A stretch of 64,000 nucleotides of DNA from an uncultured Nitrospira sp. (GTDB taxonomy: Bacteria; Nitrospirota; Nitrospiria; Nitrospirales; Nitrospiraceae). The stretch is from NCBI GenBank assembly GCA_902500825.1, contig CABVRX010000003.1:62001-126000 (forward strand), in the 5' to 3' direction. Positions 36,439 to 46,306 of the stretch are shown here, piece after piece (positions within the stretch are counted from its first letter, which is position 1; each line of letters starts with the position of its first letter). The notes beneath the pieces were generated by a model, which searched no databases, was not told the origin of the DNA, and saw only the letters and a program-made list of their open reading frames with translations. A program made the translations under genes and the position numbers.

Positions 36439-36894
36439 ATGAAGATTCATACTCCTCCGTGGGGCAAAGAACCAGGCGGTCGTTTTCGACGCATAAGTGC
36501 GATCGGTGGTCTGCTGTTTGCCTTGGCCGTCGGTGCACTCTCTGCCGAGACGTCGGTATGGGCACAGAGCGCGTCAGGGGCGTCAAGTGGCCGGTCGCTT
36601 GCCGGAGGGGTTGCTCCACAATTTAAATTCGGTGGAGGGACTCTGTATATCGATAATCAGGGAACGCAAGGATTCCTCTACACGCCGGGTCAGAACTTTG
36701 AGTCGTACAACTTTCGAAACCCCACCACGGGCCAAGCTTGGAGTGGCGCCGTGATGACCTTCGGTCCGCAATTGTCCATCGGGCTCATCCAGGGGGCTAA
36801 TCAGGTAGGAACCGCCACTGTACTTCCCAGCCCGCCGCGAGAAACCGCTCCGTTGCCCCCGATCGAGTCCGGCATCCTCGACGAGATTCCCTAA
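36439..36894 (+). CDS. Exported small hypothetical protein
   Basis: A 151-residue protein with a signal peptide (ISAIGGLLFALAVGALSAETSVWAQS) and a mature part of Gly- and Asn-rich strands (FKFGGGTLYIDNQGTQGFLYTPGQNFESYNF) ending in a Pro-rich tail. The family is unknown. ATG 36439 (TAGGA upstream) is preferred; ATG 36418 would add seven residues. It is divergent from the TolC-family gene. Confidence 0.6.
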   Translation: MKIHTPPWGKEPGGRFRRISAIGGLLFALAVGALSAETSVWAQSASGASSGRSLAGGVAPQFKFGGGTLYIDNQGTQGFLYTPGQNFESYNFRNPTTGQAWSGAVMTFGPQLSIGLIQGANQVGTATVLPSPPRETAPLPPIESGILDEIP

Positions 36895-36924
36895 TTTATT
36901 GAACAAACCGGTTCTCGCAACGCT

Positions 36925-38466
36925 TCACGGTCCATAGGCAAGTTGCCACGTCACAGCCAATACGTACTGAGCCACTGTTCTTAAGATTTCCGGATCGATT
37001 GTTTCGGCGGTATCGCTCGGTTGATGAAAGTGCGGGTGTACGCCGCCGCTCACCACAGTGACTGTCGGCACACCGGCTTCTTTGAACGGGACATGATCTC
37101 CTCCGGGGAAGAATCCATAGAGATCCAGTTTCTCATGGATGCCGGCGGTCCTCCCCGCGTCCAGAAGAGCCTCCTTTCCCAGTTCTGTCACGCCGACCGT
37201 GAGTCGCCCGTTTCCAACCCCGGCATGGTCGATGTTGATCATGGCTTTTGTAGAATTGAGCGGAATCACGGGCCGCGATGTATATAGACGCGAACCAAGG
37301 AGATCGCGTTCCTCGCCGCTGAAGGAGACGAAGAGGATGGTCCGGGAGGGGTGCGGCGCAACTTTGGTGAGGGCTCGAGCCACTTCTAGGATCACTGCCG
37401 TTCCGGAGGCATTGTCATCTGCGCCGGGAAAGAGTATGCCCCCCGGGTGACCGAAGTGGTCTCGATGGGCCCCGATGATGATCGACTCTGTTCCGGTTCC
37501 AGGGATTATTCCTACCACGTTGACTAATAGTCCGTCTTCCGTCGTCGTCTTCCACCGAAGCGAGGCGAACCGATCTATTTGTGTTGCTTGTGACGACGCT
37601 GCTTTGTTCAGGCGTTCTTGAAAGACACGCAGGCGATCGGGAATGTTTCCGCCTGGGTTTTCGAGAAGATCCTGGGCCAGGGCTGAGCTGATCCAGGCGC
37701 CGGGGATAGCTTGGTCAGGAGGCAGTTGTCCGTAGAAGGCGCTGGGACTACCAGTTAAGCCACGGCGGATTTCATAGGGGTGGAGAATTGGGCCCGTTGC
37801 TGTCAGATAGCCGATCGCGCCGCGTTCTCGTGCAAACCGAACTTTGTCGGCGTGACTGACGGTTCGTGGGTAGTGTTCCGGCTTGCCTCGCAGAAACAGC
37901 ACAATGCAGTTATTTACATCGACGCCTGCGTAGTCATCGATGCTATGGGCAGGATCGACGATGCCATATCCGACGAAGACGATGTGGGCTTGGAGATCTG
38001 CGGAGGGTGAATCGAAGACGGGAAAATAATCTGAGCCTAAAGTTTTGGTGGCCAAATGGTCTGTCGGACCGACTCGTAATATTGGATCCGGTGCTATCAG
38101 GGGAGTGGATATCAAGGTAGCCATCATCCCTAATGAAGCGCCGTCCTTTCCTGTCAGGAAAGGGACTATCAGTGAGCCATTGTGAACGAGTGGTAGGCGC
38201 AACCCAGCCGAGAGAAACTCTTGTGCGATCCACTGCGCCGATTGTCCATCGTCGTTCGTGCCGCTTTGCCGTCCATTGAACAGGGGGCCGCTGAGCATTC
38301 GGATGTCGGCCAGCATCCGGTCTGCGGAGAGGGAACCGATGGCGGTCTGAAGGACCGTTTCAGGCGATTGAGCCGAGGTTGGTGTAAGTGGGAGAAGAAG
38401 GAAGACGGTTGCGAGGACCACGATGCAACGGTTCTTGGAATCGTCGGGAAAACAAATAAGGCTCAT
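36925..38466 (-). CDS. Secreted M28-family zinc aminopeptidase
   Basis: A 513-residue protein with signal peptide (IVVLATVFLLLPLTPTSAQS). A PA-like insert (about residues 120-270) precedes the M28 catalytic domain. Zinc and catalytic residues are visible: GAHRDHFG, GADDNASG, SFSGEERDLLGS, NIDHAG and HPHFHQPSDT. It probably trims peptides in the periplasm or outside the cell. ATG 38466 is chosen because the hydrophobic signal follows it; an upstream ATG at 38544 adds a non-signal-like extension. Confidence 0.88.
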   Translation of the reverse strand: MSLICFPDDSKNRCIVVLATVFLLLPLTPTSAQSPETVLQTAIGSLSADRMLADIRMLSGPLFNGRQSGTNDDGQSAQWIAQEFLSAGLRLPLVHNGSLIVPFLTGKDGASLGMMATLISTPLIAPDPILRVGPTDHLATKTLGSDYFPVFDSPSADLQAHIVFVGYGIVDPAHSIDDYAGVDVNNCIVLFLRGKPEHYPRTVSHADKVRFARERGAIGYLTATGPILHPYEIRRGLTGSPSAFYGQLPPDQAIPGAWISSALAQDLLENPGGNIPDRLRVFQERLNKAASSQATQIDRFASLRWKTTTEDGLLVNVVGIIPGTGTESIIIGAHRDHFGHPGGILFPGADDNASGTAVILEVARALTKVAPHPSRTILFVSFSGEERDLLGSRLYTSRPVIPLNSTKAMINIDHAGVGNGRLTVGVTELGKEALLDAGRTAGIHEKLDLYGFFPGGDHVPFKEAGVPTVTVVSGGVHPHFHQPSDTAETIDPEILRTVAQYVLAVTWQLAYGP

Positions 38467-38636
38467 AGTGGCTAGACCAGGTTTGAATTCAGATGTGGGA
38501 TCATAGCATGGTGGAAAAGCAGGTTGCAGAGCCGCATTGAGCACAGGTAGTATTCGACGGGCAGTAAGCGGGTGGCTATGGAGTGTTCGGACAACGTTGG
38601 GACCGACTGAAGCTGTTTCTAGAGTAAGGGAGCGGT

Positions 38637-38888
38637 ATGGCCGGTGGTGAATCAGGGAAGGGATTGTACGATCATCTCTATCGACGATTTTTTGATCAGC
38701 GCGATACCCATGAAGGGTATTCGTTCCAGCAGGCTCCTGGCGGTAGTGCTCCGACGCCGGCGGTGACGTTCCGTGAAAAACTGCGTTGGTGGACGTATGA
38801 TCGATGGCAGCGACGGAAGAAGATCCTCGCCGAGCGGGACCGTCTGCAGCGAGAGATTCTTCAAATTAAGAAATCAGAAAGCTCATAG
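38637..38888 (+). CDS. Small hypothetical protein
   Basis: An 83-residue basic/acidic protein (YDHLYRRFFDQRDTHEGYSF ... KILAERDRLQREILQIKK) with a C-terminal coiled-coil-like helix. AAGGGAG precedes ATG 38637. It is followed at once by the LamG-like gene (start 1 bp after its stop), so both are probably one operon. No family is recognised. Confidence 0.65.
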   Translation: MAGGESGKGLYDHLYRRFFDQRDTHEGYSFQQAPGGSAPTPAVTFREKLRWWTYDRWQRRKKILAERDRLQREILQIKKSESS

Positions 38889-38889
38889 G

Positions 38890-39696
38890 ATGCGGGTATT
38901 GTCTAAGCTGGAGAAATTTCGAAGGTGTCTCGTCATCAGGCGAGCCTGGACAGGGCTCTTCGGCCTCTTGATGGTTTGCCTGGGGCTCCTCATAGCGTAC
39001 ACCCCTAGTTACGGAGTGCAGAAGGAAACACAGGAAGAAAAGGCCGCCAATCTGAAGAAACAAGCGACGGGTGGCCTTTTCCAAAGGTGGACGTTCGACC
39101 TGGATCAACCCAACACTCAGCCCAGCAGCTTCGTCAAGGGGATTTCCACTGACGAGCCGCTTGGAAATTGGATTGTCCAGGAACATGCGACGGCGCCTTC
39201 TTCGCCCAACATTATCGCGGGCTCATCCAGTTGTACGCAACTCTGTTACCAGATGTTGTTGGTTAATGGATTGGAATATGAATATCCGGACCTCAGCGTC
39301 CGCTTTCATGCGCAGGAAGGAACGGCCGGGCTCGGGGGCATCGCGTTTGGCGTGCGCGACATGCGCAATTTTTACGCGGCGATCGTCGATCCGATCGGTC
39401 AAAAGGCGCAGCTTGTTCGCCTGTCGAATGGGCAAGAGCTGCCCCTCGCGCAGGCGTCGATTCGTCTGAAACCGGTTGACTGGCATTCGCTCAGGGTGCA
39501 ACGAAACACCATTATCAGCAAAGATTTTATTGAAGTAGTTGTGGATGGAGTGCTCGTTCTTTCCGTTGAAGACCAAGCCTTGGGATTGGGGCAGATTGGA
39601 CTACTCGTTCGAGGAACATCTACCGTGTTGTTCGATAGCTTCCATGCAGTTCCTCTCTTCTCCCACCGACCGCTTTCCGCGCCGCCCGCCTATTGA
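38890..39696 (+). CDS. Exported concanavalin/LamG-like hypothetical protein
   Basis: A 268-residue protein. A membrane-signal segment (TGLFGLLMVCLGLLIAYTP) is followed by a jelly-roll-like domain (YEYPDLSVRFHAQEGTAGLGGIAFGVRD ... LRVQRNTIISKDFIEVVVDG), typical of family-16-type glycan-binding or DUF1080-like folds. The start is ATG 38890, next to the upstream stop. The function is unknown, perhaps envelope-associated. Confidence 0.65.
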   Translation: MRVLSKLEKFRRCLVIRRAWTGLFGLLMVCLGLLIAYTPSYGVQKETQEEKAANLKKQATGGLFQRWTFDLDQPNTQPSSFVKGISTDEPLGNWIVQEHATAPSSPNIIAGSSSCTQLCYQMLLVNGLEYEYPDLSVRFHAQEGTAGLGGIAFGVRDMRNFYAAIVDPIGQKAQLVRLSNGQELPLAQASIRLKPVDWHSLRVQRNTIISKDFIEVVVDGVLVLSVEDQALGLGQIGLLVRGTSTVLFDSFHAVPLFSHRPLSAPPAY

Positions 39697-39958
39697 ATGC
39701 TCGCTTATCGGCGAGCCGGTTTGGCCTCAAACTTGCCTTTTCTCGTCGGGCTGGAGTAGCATATGAGCGCTGGCTTGCGAAAGGCCTCGCAGCTGGCGCT
39801 GAGAGCGACAAGGCCTGAATGGATGTTGTATTGGGCCAGTCCGGGAATCTGATCGAAAGCCAGAGCTAAGCTGCTACTGTGTTGACGTCTTCGGCCCATT
39901 CCTTCCCCGTTGCTTTTTCGAGTCCAAGACAACATCATTGTGTCAAAGGAGGAGCCCG

Positions 39959-40258
39959 ATGGGTGCGAAGATCTATGTCGGTGGATTGCCGTATGGAACG
40001 ACTGAGCAACAACTAAGCGATCTGTTTGCGGCGCATGGGGCCGTGGCCTCGGCGAGGATTATCACAGACAAGTTCACGGGACAGTCTCGAGGGTTTGGAT
40101 TTGTCGAGATGTCGTCCGATGGTGAAGCGCAAACGGCGATTACTGCCTTGAACGGCACGCAACTCGGTGGTCGTACGTTAACGGTGAACGAAGCTCGTCC
40201 TCAGGAGCCCCGTTCTGGTGGAGGAGGACGCGGAGGATTCGGAGGCGGTCGCGGGTAA
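39959..40258 (+). CDS. RRM-type RNA-binding protein
   Basis: A 99-residue single RNA recognition motif protein with RNP2 IYVGGL and RNP1 RGFGFVEM, plus a Gly-rich C-terminus (GGGGRGGFGGGRG). It binds single-stranded RNA and is often cold-induced in bacteria such as Cyanobacteria. ATG 39959 has AAAGGAGGAG just before it. It ends with a terminator, so it is monocistronic. The 260-bp spacer upstream contains no other gene. Confidence 0.95.
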   Translation: MGAKIYVGGLPYGTTEQQLSDLFAAHGAVASARIITDKFTGQSRGFGFVEMSSDGEAQTAITALNGTQLGGRTLTVNEARPQEPRSGGGGRGGFGGGRG

Positions 40259-40283
40259 CTTCAGATCTGTTTCGTTGTGATGA

Positions 40284-40313
40284 GGGCTGCCGGAATTTCC
40301 GGCGGCCCTTTTT
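40284..40313 (+). terminator. Rho-independent terminator after the RRM gene
   Basis: 11-bp stem (40284-40294 / 40298-40308, one G-U pair) with loop ATT, followed by TTTTTACTTTTT. The dispersed repeat copy B follows immediately. Confidence 0.9.
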
Positions 40314-40322
40314 ACTTTTTAG

Positions 40323-40445
40323 CAGGATGCTGAAAAAGTCCGCCAGCTTCGTTCTCGTCTCGCTCAGAGGGCTCAACGTACCGAAGCGTACGCCTCTTCT
40401 TTTCGCTCGCTGCGGCCTTGCTGGACAGCCTTTTTGAGCATCCTG
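40323..40445 (+). repeat. Dispersed MITE-like repeat, copy B
   Basis: 123 bp bounded by CAGGATGCTGAAAAAG and CTTTTTGAGCATCCTG, a 16-bp terminal inverted repeat with one mismatch. It contains the small palindrome GTACCGAAGCGTAC and the family core. It is preceded by TAG (40320-40322). A more degenerate inverted end (about 40505-40524) lies further downstream, before uvrB. Confidence 0.85.
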
Positions 40446-40590
40446 AAGTTAGTCTGGCATTTGCACCGAACGGAAACTTCCGGCCATATTGTTGGCATCA
40501 ACCGAGTTTTTCCGTAGCCTGTTAGATCGCGACAGCGAGAGTCACCGATGTCCATCTGGATTGTCATTCATATCGTTTTACCGAGGGACC

Positions 40591-42588
40591 GTGTCGATCT
40601 TTAAGTTAGAGGCTCCCTTTAAAGCTTGCGGGGATCAGCCGGAAGCCATCGCAAAGCTGACCGCCGGGGTGCAGTCAGGGAAGAGACACCAAGTTCTACT
40701 GGGAGTGACGGGGTCCGGCAAGACCTTCACGATGGCGAATCTCATCGAGCGCGTTCAGAAGCCGACGCTCGTGCTGGTCCACAATAAGACGTTGGCCGGC
40801 CAGCTCTATCAGGAGTTCAAGCAGTTTTTCCCCCACAACGCCGTCGAGTATTTCGTGAGCTATTATGACTATTATCAACCGGAGGCGTATATCCCGCAGA
40901 GTGACACCTATATCGCGAAGGATGCTTCTATCAACGATGCCATCGATCAGATGCGCCACTCCGCCACGACTGAGCTATTACAACGAAATGACGTGCTGAT
41001 CGTATCCTCCGTGTCCTGTATCTATGGACTCGGGTCACCGGAGGTCTACCATGACATGCTCATTTATTTGGAGGAAGGCGTCGAAACGAGGCGAGAAAAG
41101 ATCTTATCGAAACTGGTGGAGATTCAATACGAGCGCAATGATGTGGATTTTCATCGGGGAACGTTCCGGGCGCGTGGGGACGTGATCGAGATTTTTCCTG
41201 CCTCGTCTGAGGCCAAGTCGGTGCGCGTCGAGCTGTTCGGAGACGTAGTGGATGCTATCCATGAGATCGATCCGCTTACCGGGAAATCATTGGGCAAGCT
41301 TCCCAAGATCGCAATCTATCCGAATACCCATTACCTCATTGCTCCAGATCGCTACGAACGGGCCATTACCGGCATCGAAGAAGAATTGGAGGAACGGTTG
41401 GCCTTGTTCAGGAAGACGGGGCGGCTGCTGGAAGCGCAGCGGCTTGAGCAGCGCACCAAGTTCGATCTGGAGATGATTCGAGCCATGGGGTATTGCCATG
41501 GGATCGAAAATTACTCACGTCATCTCAGCGGGCGGAGGTCGGGTGAACCGCCTCCCACATTGTTGGATTATTTCCCGAAGGATTTTCTGTTGGTCGTCGA
41601 TGAGTCTCACGCGACTGTTCCACAAGTCGGTGGGATGTATGAGGGAGATTACTCCAGAAAACGGACGTTGGTGGAGTATGGATTTCGACTTCCGTCGGCG
41701 GTCGACAACCGTCCACTGAAGTTTTCCGAGTTCGAGCATTGCCTCAAACAGGTGGTGTATGTGTCCGCCACACCCGGTAGCTATGAGTTAGAGCATGCCG
41801 GCCGTGATGTGGTTGAGCAAATCGTTCGCCCGACCGGTCTGATGGACCCACGAATCGATGTCGTGCCGGCCAAGGGGCAGGTCGATCATCTTCTCGGGCA
41901 GGTCCGCTCGGAGGTAGCCAAGGGCGGCAGGGTTCTCGTGACGACCTTGACGAAGCGGATGGCGGAGGATTTGACTGAGTATTACCATGACTTGGGTATC
42001 AAAGTGCGCTATCTGCATTCCGATATTAAGACACTCGAACGAGCCGAGATCGTCCGCGACCTCCGGTGCGGGACGTTTGACGTGCTGGTCGGAATCAATT
42101 TATTGCGTGAAGGGCTTGATCTCCCCGAAGTGAGTTTGGTGGCCATTCTAGATGCCGATAAGGAAGGCTATCTGCGTTCGTACCGCGCGTTGATTCAAAC
42201 GGCTGGGCGAGCCGCACGCAATCTCGAAGGGCGGGTTATTTTTTACGGAGATGTTGTGACGGATTCGATGAAGCAGGCGATCGAGGAAACGAACCGCCGC
42301 CGCGGGATCCAAGCCGAGTATAACCGCGTCAATGGGATTATTCCGGTCGGTATTACGAAAAGTATTCCTTCCCTTGAGTATGCGGTGGCCGACATGGACT
42401 ATGTTCGGTTGGATCTCGCAGCTGAACCGATCAAGTCATACGAGAGTTCAGAATCAACGGATCAGCTGATCAAACGACTGGAGGCAGAAATGAAAGCTGC
42501 CGCTAAAGAGCTGGCCTTTGAGCGAGCGGCAGAGTTGCGCAATCAAATTCGATCGCTCCGGCTTCAAGCTTTGAACGAGAAGTCCTAG
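40591..42588 (+). CDS. uvrB: UvrABC excinuclease subunit B
   Basis: A 665-residue DNA-repair helicase-like subunit that receives damage from UvrA. Walker [11 protein letters not shown], the beta-hairpin region [24 protein letters not shown] motif II, helicase motif [16 protein letters not shown] and a C-terminal UVR domain ([12 protein letters not shown]) are all present. GTG 40591 with an upstream GAGGG is the preferred start; a longer frame to 40489 reads through the decayed repeat end. The nearby uvrA is not in the same operon. Confidence 0.96.
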   Translation: MSIFKLEAPFKACGDQPEAIAKLTAGVQSGKRHQVLLGVTGSGKTFTMANLIERVQKPTLVLVHNKTLAGQLYQEFKQFFPHNAVEYFVSYYDYYQPEAYIPQSDTYIAKDASINDAIDQMRHSATTELLQRNDVLIVSSVSCIYGLGSPEVYHDMLIYLEEGVETRREKILSKLVEIQYERNDVDFHRGTFRARGDVIEIFPASSEAKSVRVELFGDVVDAIHEIDPLTGKSLGKLPKIAIYPNTHYLIAPDRYERAITGIEEELEERLALFRKTGRLLEAQRLEQRTKFDLEMIRAMGYCHGIENYSRHLSGRRSGEPPPTLLDYFPKDFLLVVDESHATVPQVGGMYEGDYSRKRTLVEYGFRLPSAVDNRPLKFSEFEHCLKQVVYVSATPGSYELEHAGRDVVEQIVRPTGLMDPRIDVVPAKGQVDHLLGQVRSEVAKGGRVLVTTLTKRMAEDLTEYYHDLGIKVRYLHSDIKTLERAEIVRDLRCGTFDVLVGINLLREGLDLPEVSLVAILDADKEGYLRSYRALIQTAGRAARNLEGRVIFYGDVVTDSMKQAIEETNRRRGIQAEYNRVNGIIPVGITKSIPSLEYAVADMDYVRLDLAAEPIKSYESSESTDQLIKRLEAEMKAAAKELAFERAAELRNQIRSLRLQALNEKS

Positions 42589-42629
42589 GTAAGGAGTAAT
42601 AGCGGAGCTCCGTCTACAGAAACTTCAGG

Positions 42630-42751
42630 CAGGATGGTCAAAAAGGCTATCCAGCAAGGCCGCAGTGAGTGAAGATGTGAGGCGTACGCTTTGGTATGTT
42701 GACCCTCTGAGCGAGACGAGAACGAAGCTGGCGGACTTTTTCACCATTCTG
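42630..42751 (-). repeat. Dispersed MITE-like repeat, copy C (inverted)
   Basis: 122 bp in the opposite orientation to copies A, B and D. Ends CAGGATGGTCAAAAAG and CTTTTTCACCATTCTG form the terminal inverted repeat. Its right edge abuts the TAG stop codon (42752-42754) of the DUF4321 gene. A plus-strand frame through this element gives a protein-like run (DPLSETRTKLADFF) that also appears in copy B and is not a gene. Confidence 0.85.
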
Positions 42752-43012
42752 CTAGACGTGTTTGTAGAGGTAGATCCCAATGAACATCCCGAGGATGCTC
42801 AGAATGTTTACTTTAATGTTGAATCCAAAGACAAGTTTGATCAGGACAAGGTTGATAGTGAGTGGTGGGTCGATCCCAGGGTTATAATTCGTCGCAAAGA
42901 TGCTTTGAATGGTGCCTTGAGGGGCCATAGCGTGGAGAATCTCCCCGAGTATCCCGCCAAGGAGCCCTCCAATCAGCACGAAGATGAACAAAACCCAGGG
43001 TGATTTTCTCAC
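42752..43012 (-). CDS. DUF4321-like small membrane protein
   Basis: An 86-residue protein with two hydrophobic helices (VLFIFVLIGGLLGGILGEIL; IKVNILSILGMFIGIYLYKH). It fits the DUF4321 family of small membrane proteins of unknown function. It is divergent from ffh. Its stop codon TAG coincides with the end of repeat copy C. Confidence 0.85.
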   Translation of the reverse strand: MRKSPWVLFIFVLIGGLLGGILGEILHAMAPQGTIQSIFATNYNPGIDPPLTINLVLIKLVFGFNIKVNILSILGMFIGIYLYKHV

Positions 43013-43126
43013 GCGGCCACTCTTTATTCTTTATGAGTTCCCGTACAGGTCGGCCTTAGATGGCTGAAGGGCACCATATCCGAAGGGTTTCGGCATGTCA
43101 ATAAAACTACTGACTTGTTGATGACC

Positions 43127-43155
43127 TTGACTTGCCTTGGTTGGTCCGATACACT
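43127..43155 (+). promoter_or_regulatory. Predicted sigma-70 promoter of ffh operon
   Basis: -35 TTGACT at 43127-43132, 17-bp spacer, -10 TACACT at 43150-43155, about 90 bp before the ffh ATG. It would drive the ffh-rpsP-rimM-trmD-rplS block. Confidence 0.65.
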
Positions 43156-43244
43156 CCCCGATGCTCTTTTTCCAGGATTTTCGAGGCGATCGGAGGTCTG
43201 GTGCAAGGCTTCGATGGCCTCTTTCTTTATGGTGATACGGCGTC

Positions 43245-44591
43245 ATGCTTGATGCGCTGAGCGATAAGTTTGAGAAAATTCTGAAGAAACTCCGGGGGCA
43301 GGGTGTGCTCACGGAACAGAATATTACGGAAGCACTGAAAGATGTGCGGTTTGCGCTTCTTGAAGCTGACGTCAACTTTAAGATTGTCAAAGAGTTCATC
43401 GATCGCGTCCGTCAAAAGGCCGTTGGTCAGGAAGTTCTGCAGAGTCTGACTCCCGGACATCAGGTCGTCAAAGTTGTCTGGGATGAGCTCAAGGCGATGA
43501 TGGGACATGAGCGGGCGGGACTGGCCTTGAGTTCAAAGCCGCCGACGATCTTAATGATGGTTGGATTGCAAGGAGCCGGAAAGACCACGGCCAGCGGCAA
43601 GCTTGCACGTCTGTTTAAGAATCAAGACAAGCGAGTGCTGTTGGTAGCCGCCGACCCGCGTCGGCCCGCGGCCGGTGAGCAACTGAGCGCGCTTGGTCGG
43701 GATCTCGGAGTGGTGGTTCACCGCGCGGATCATGCTCAGGCTTCTCAATCGGATGTGGTGCATATTTGCCGTGCGGGGGTAGAGCGGGGGCGCGATCAGG
43801 GTTTTGACCTCATCATCTTGGATACCGGAGGTCGGTTGCATATCGACGATGAGTTAATGAACGAGCTTATCGCCGTGAAAACAGCCGTGTCTCCTCATGA
43901 GGTGTTGTTGGTTGCCGACGCGATGACCGGGCAGGATGCGGTCACAATGGCCGGCCAATTTGATCAAAAGGTCGGGCTGACCGGCATTATTCTGACCAAA
44001 GTCGAAGGGGATGCACGCGGTGGCGCGGTCTTGTCGATTCGGGCCGCAACCGGCAAGCCCATCAAGTTTCTTGGTGTCGGGGAAAAGTTGGATGCGCTGG
44101 AGCCGTTTCATCCGGACCGAATGGCTTCCCGTATTCTTGGGATGGGTGACGTACTGTCGCTCATTGAGAAAGCCCAAGAAAGCATCACTCGGGAACAGGC
44201 GGAGGAGGCTCAGAAGCGGCTCACCAGCAATACATTCACCCTGGAAGATTTTCGGACTCAGCTCGGCCAGATGAACCGCATGGGCTCATTGGAGCAGATT
44301 CTTGGCATGCTTCCAGGTGGACAAAAACTCAAACAGGCAATCGAAGGCGATAAGCCGGAGCGAGAGATCGGCCGCGTGGTCGCGGTGATCGATTCGATGA
44401 CCCCGAGGGAACGCCGCGATCATACGATCATCAATGGAAGCCGGAAGAAGCGGATTGCCCGAGGCAGCGGCACGACGGTACAGGAAGTGAATCGCCTCAT
44501 CAAGCAGTTTCTGTCCGCAAAGAAGTTGGCAAAGGCAATGACCGGTGCGGGAGGGCGTCGACAGCTTGCCCAACTCATGCGTTCTCGGTAA
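43245..44591 (+). CDS. ffh: Signal recognition particle protein Ffh (SRP54)
   Basis: A 448-residue GTPase that binds 4.5S RNA and signal peptides. N domain, G domain with GLQGAGKTTASGKLA (P-loop), DPRRPAAGEQL, DTGGRL and TKVEGDARGG are all seen, then the Met-rich M domain (QMNRMGSLEQILGMLPGGQKL). The short Ser-Arg-rich-type end (SGTTVQEVNRLIKQF) is typical. First gene of the ribosome/RNA operon. Confidence 0.97.
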   Translation: MLDALSDKFEKILKKLRGQGVLTEQNITEALKDVRFALLEADVNFKIVKEFIDRVRQKAVGQEVLQSLTPGHQVVKVVWDELKAMMGHERAGLALSSKPPTILMMVGLQGAGKTTASGKLARLFKNQDKRVLLVAADPRRPAAGEQLSALGRDLGVVVHRADHAQASQSDVVHICRAGVERGRDQGFDLIILDTGGRLHIDDELMNELIAVKTAVSPHEVLLVADAMTGQDAVTMAGQFDQKVGLTGIILTKVEGDARGGAVLSIRAATGKPIKFLGVGEKLDALEPFHPDRMASRILGMGDVLSLIEKAQESITREQAEEAQKRLTSNTFTLEDFRTQLGQMNRMGSLEQILGMLPGGQKLKQAIEGDKPEREIGRVVAVIDSMTPRERRDHTIINGSRKKRIARGSGTTVQEVNRLIKQFLSAKKLAKAMTGAGGRRQLAQLMRSR

Positions 44592-44636
44592 GTGATGATT
44601 ACGGGTAGTGCGAATTCAGCGTAAAGGAGGATAGTT

Positions 44637-44930
44637 GTGGCTGTACATTTGAGATTGGCTCGAACGGGAAGACACAAGCGGCCGATGTATCGGGTGGTAG
44701 CGGCTGATTCACGAAAAGCACGCGACGGACGGTTCCTTGAGATCCTTGGAATTTTTGATCCGTTGAAAGCAGCCGGCGTGCCGGAGTTGAAGCAGGAGCG
44801 TGTTCTGACATGGCTGAGGCACGGCGCTCAGCCCACGGTGACCGTGCGGACGTTGTTGCGCAGGGCAGGAGTCTGGAAGCAGTTTGAGGCTGAAAAAGCC
44901 GCGCAGAAAAAAGCGCCTGCAAAATCTTGA
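44637..44930 (+). CDS. rpsP: 30S ribosomal protein S16
   Basis: A 97-residue S16 protein (VHLRLARTGRHKRPMYRVVAADSR ... DGRFLEILGIFDP) with a basic/Ala-rich C-terminus. GTG 44637 is preceded by AAAGGAGG. In many genomes a KH-domain gene (khpA) follows; here rimM follows directly, with no khpA. Confidence 0.97.
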   Translation: MAVHLRLARTGRHKRPMYRVVAADSRKARDGRFLEILGIFDPLKAAGVPELKQERVLTWLRHGAQPTVTVRTLLRRAGVWKQFEAEKAAQKKAPAKS

Positions 44931-44937
44931 CGTCTTG

Positions 44938-45456
44938 ATGGTGAATCAACTGGAAACCGTGACGGTGGGACGGATCGAGCGGCCCTTTGGCGTCAAGGGG
45001 GAAGTAAAGGTTCGGCCGTTGTCCGCTGTTCCTGGCCGATTTGAAGGGTTGAGGGCGGTGAGTCTCCTGGCAAGAAACGGACAAACCCTTGAGACCAGCG
45101 TTACCCATGTGAGGCGGGCTGGAGCTGAATTTATTCTCGGATTGACCGGTTTGACCACGCCGGAGGACGCGAGTCTCTGGCGAGGCGGATTCATACGGAC
45201 GATTCGGGGGGCCGTGCCCGGGCTTCCGGATGGCCAATACTATGAATGCGATCTAATCGGTCTTGCCGTCTACACCGAAGAGAGGCAGGCGATTGGTGTT
45301 CTCGAAGAAGTCTGGGATTTGCCGGGAAATCCGGTGTTTGTTGTTCGCCAAGGAGCCAAAGAGATCTTGATCCCTGCGGCGAAAGAACTGGTTCGTGCCG
45401 TCGACCTGACAGCCCAAGAAATGATCGTCCGATTGATCGACGGATTGGGTGAGTAG
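44938..45456 (+). CDS. rimM: Ribosome maturation factor RimM
   Basis: A 172-residue 16S rRNA-processing/30S assembly protein. The N-terminal barrel begins VTVGRIERPFGVKGEVKVRPL and the C-terminal PRC-barrel holds EVWDLPGNPVFVVRQGAKEILIP. ATG 44938 is chosen, 7 bp after the rpsP stop; GTG 44941 is equally possible. Its stop is 1 bp before the trmD start. Confidence 0.95.
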   Translation: MVNQLETVTVGRIERPFGVKGEVKVRPLSAVPGRFEGLRAVSLLARNGQTLETSVTHVRRAGAEFILGLTGLTTPEDASLWRGGFIRTIRGAVPGLPDGQYYECDLIGLAVYTEERQAIGVLEEVWDLPGNPVFVVRQGAKEILIPAAKELVRAVDLTAQEMIVRLIDGLGE

Positions 45457-45457
45457 C

Positions 45458-46306
45458 ATGTTACGGTTCGATGTGCTGACACTGTTTCCCGGCATGTTCG
45501 CTCCGGTCTTGACTCACAGCATGCTCAAGCGGGGCTATGAAAAGGGGCTTCTCGCCGTGAAGGTGCACAATTTGCGGGACTTCACGGCGGATCGTCACAA
45601 AGTGGTTGATGATATGCCGTATGGAGGCGGGGCCGGCATGGTCATGAAGGCGGAACCGATCCTTCTCGCGGTTGCTGCGCTCCGGACTGAAGCGCGGGCA
45701 AACGGTGAAGACATTCGGATGATGTTTCCGACTCCTCATGGCCGGCCTTTTACGCAAGATTATGCGCAGAAGTTGGCAGCTGAGAGTCGACGAATCGTCA
45801 TTCTGTGTGGGCACTATGAGGGAGTGGATGAGCGTGTCCGTATGACATTGGCTCCGGAGGAAGTCTCACTCGGAGATTATGTGTTGACCGGAGGTGAATT
45901 GCCGGCGCTTGTCTTGATCGATGCAGCGGCCAGGCTCGTTCCCGGCGTTTTGGGCGATCCAAGCTCTGTCTTGGAAGAGTCGTTTTCAGAGGCGTTACTG
46001 GAGTATCCGCAGTACACGAGGCCCGCAGAGGTCGGAGGAATCGGCGTACCCGATGTCTTGCTCTCGGGCCACCATGAGGCCATTCGGTTGTGGCGCAGAA
46101 AACAAGCGTTGCGCAGCACGTATTTGCGACGCCCCGATCTTCTGAAAGATCGGATGTTCACGAAGGAAGATCAACAGTTGTTGGATGAATTGATGAGCGA
46201 AGGCCTTTTGACGGCCCCGACATCATGCCTGGAGGAGGGGCAAGTCCATGAATCAGTTGGAGCGAATTCAGCGGTCGTTGACAAAAAAATCGGTACCGAG
46301 CTTTGA
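45458..46306 (+). CDS. trmD: tRNA (guanine-N1)-methyltransferase TrmD
   Basis: A 282-residue enzyme that methylates G37 of tRNAs. Trefoil-knot motifs are present: [25 protein letters not shown] and [15 protein letters not shown]. It is longer than usual (most TrmD are about 240-250 residues) because the C-terminus ([18 protein letters not shown]) runs 59 nt into rplS in another frame. ATG 45458 is 1 bp after the rimM stop. Confidence 0.96.
   Translation: MLRFDVLTLFPGMFAPVLTHSMLKRGYEKGLLAVKVHNLRDFTADRHKVVDDMPYGGGAGMVMKAEPILLAVAALRTEARANGEDIRMMFPTPHGRPFTQDYAQKLAAESRRIVILCGHYEGVDERVRMTLAPEEVSLGDYVLTGGELPALVLIDAAARLVPGVLGDPSSVLEESFSEALLEYPQYTRPAEVGGIGVPDVLLSGHHEAIRLWRRKQALRSTYLRRPDLLKDRMFTKEDQQLLDELMSEGLLTAPTSCLEEGQVHESVGANSAVVDKKIGTEL

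Noticed and set aside
39705-39938. A 77-codon minus-strand frame upstream of the RRM gene
   Set aside because: Low-complexity, no ribosome site; it lies in the leader region of the RRM gene.
40140-40376. A 78-codon minus-strand frame
   Set aside because: It crosses the terminator and repeat copy B and shares the same repeat-derived peptide; no gene.
42665-43003. A 112-codon plus-strand frame
   Set aside because: It reads through repeat copy C and then antisense to the DUF4321 gene. Its start (DPLSETRTKLADFF) recurs antisense to copy B, a sign of repeat-derived translation.
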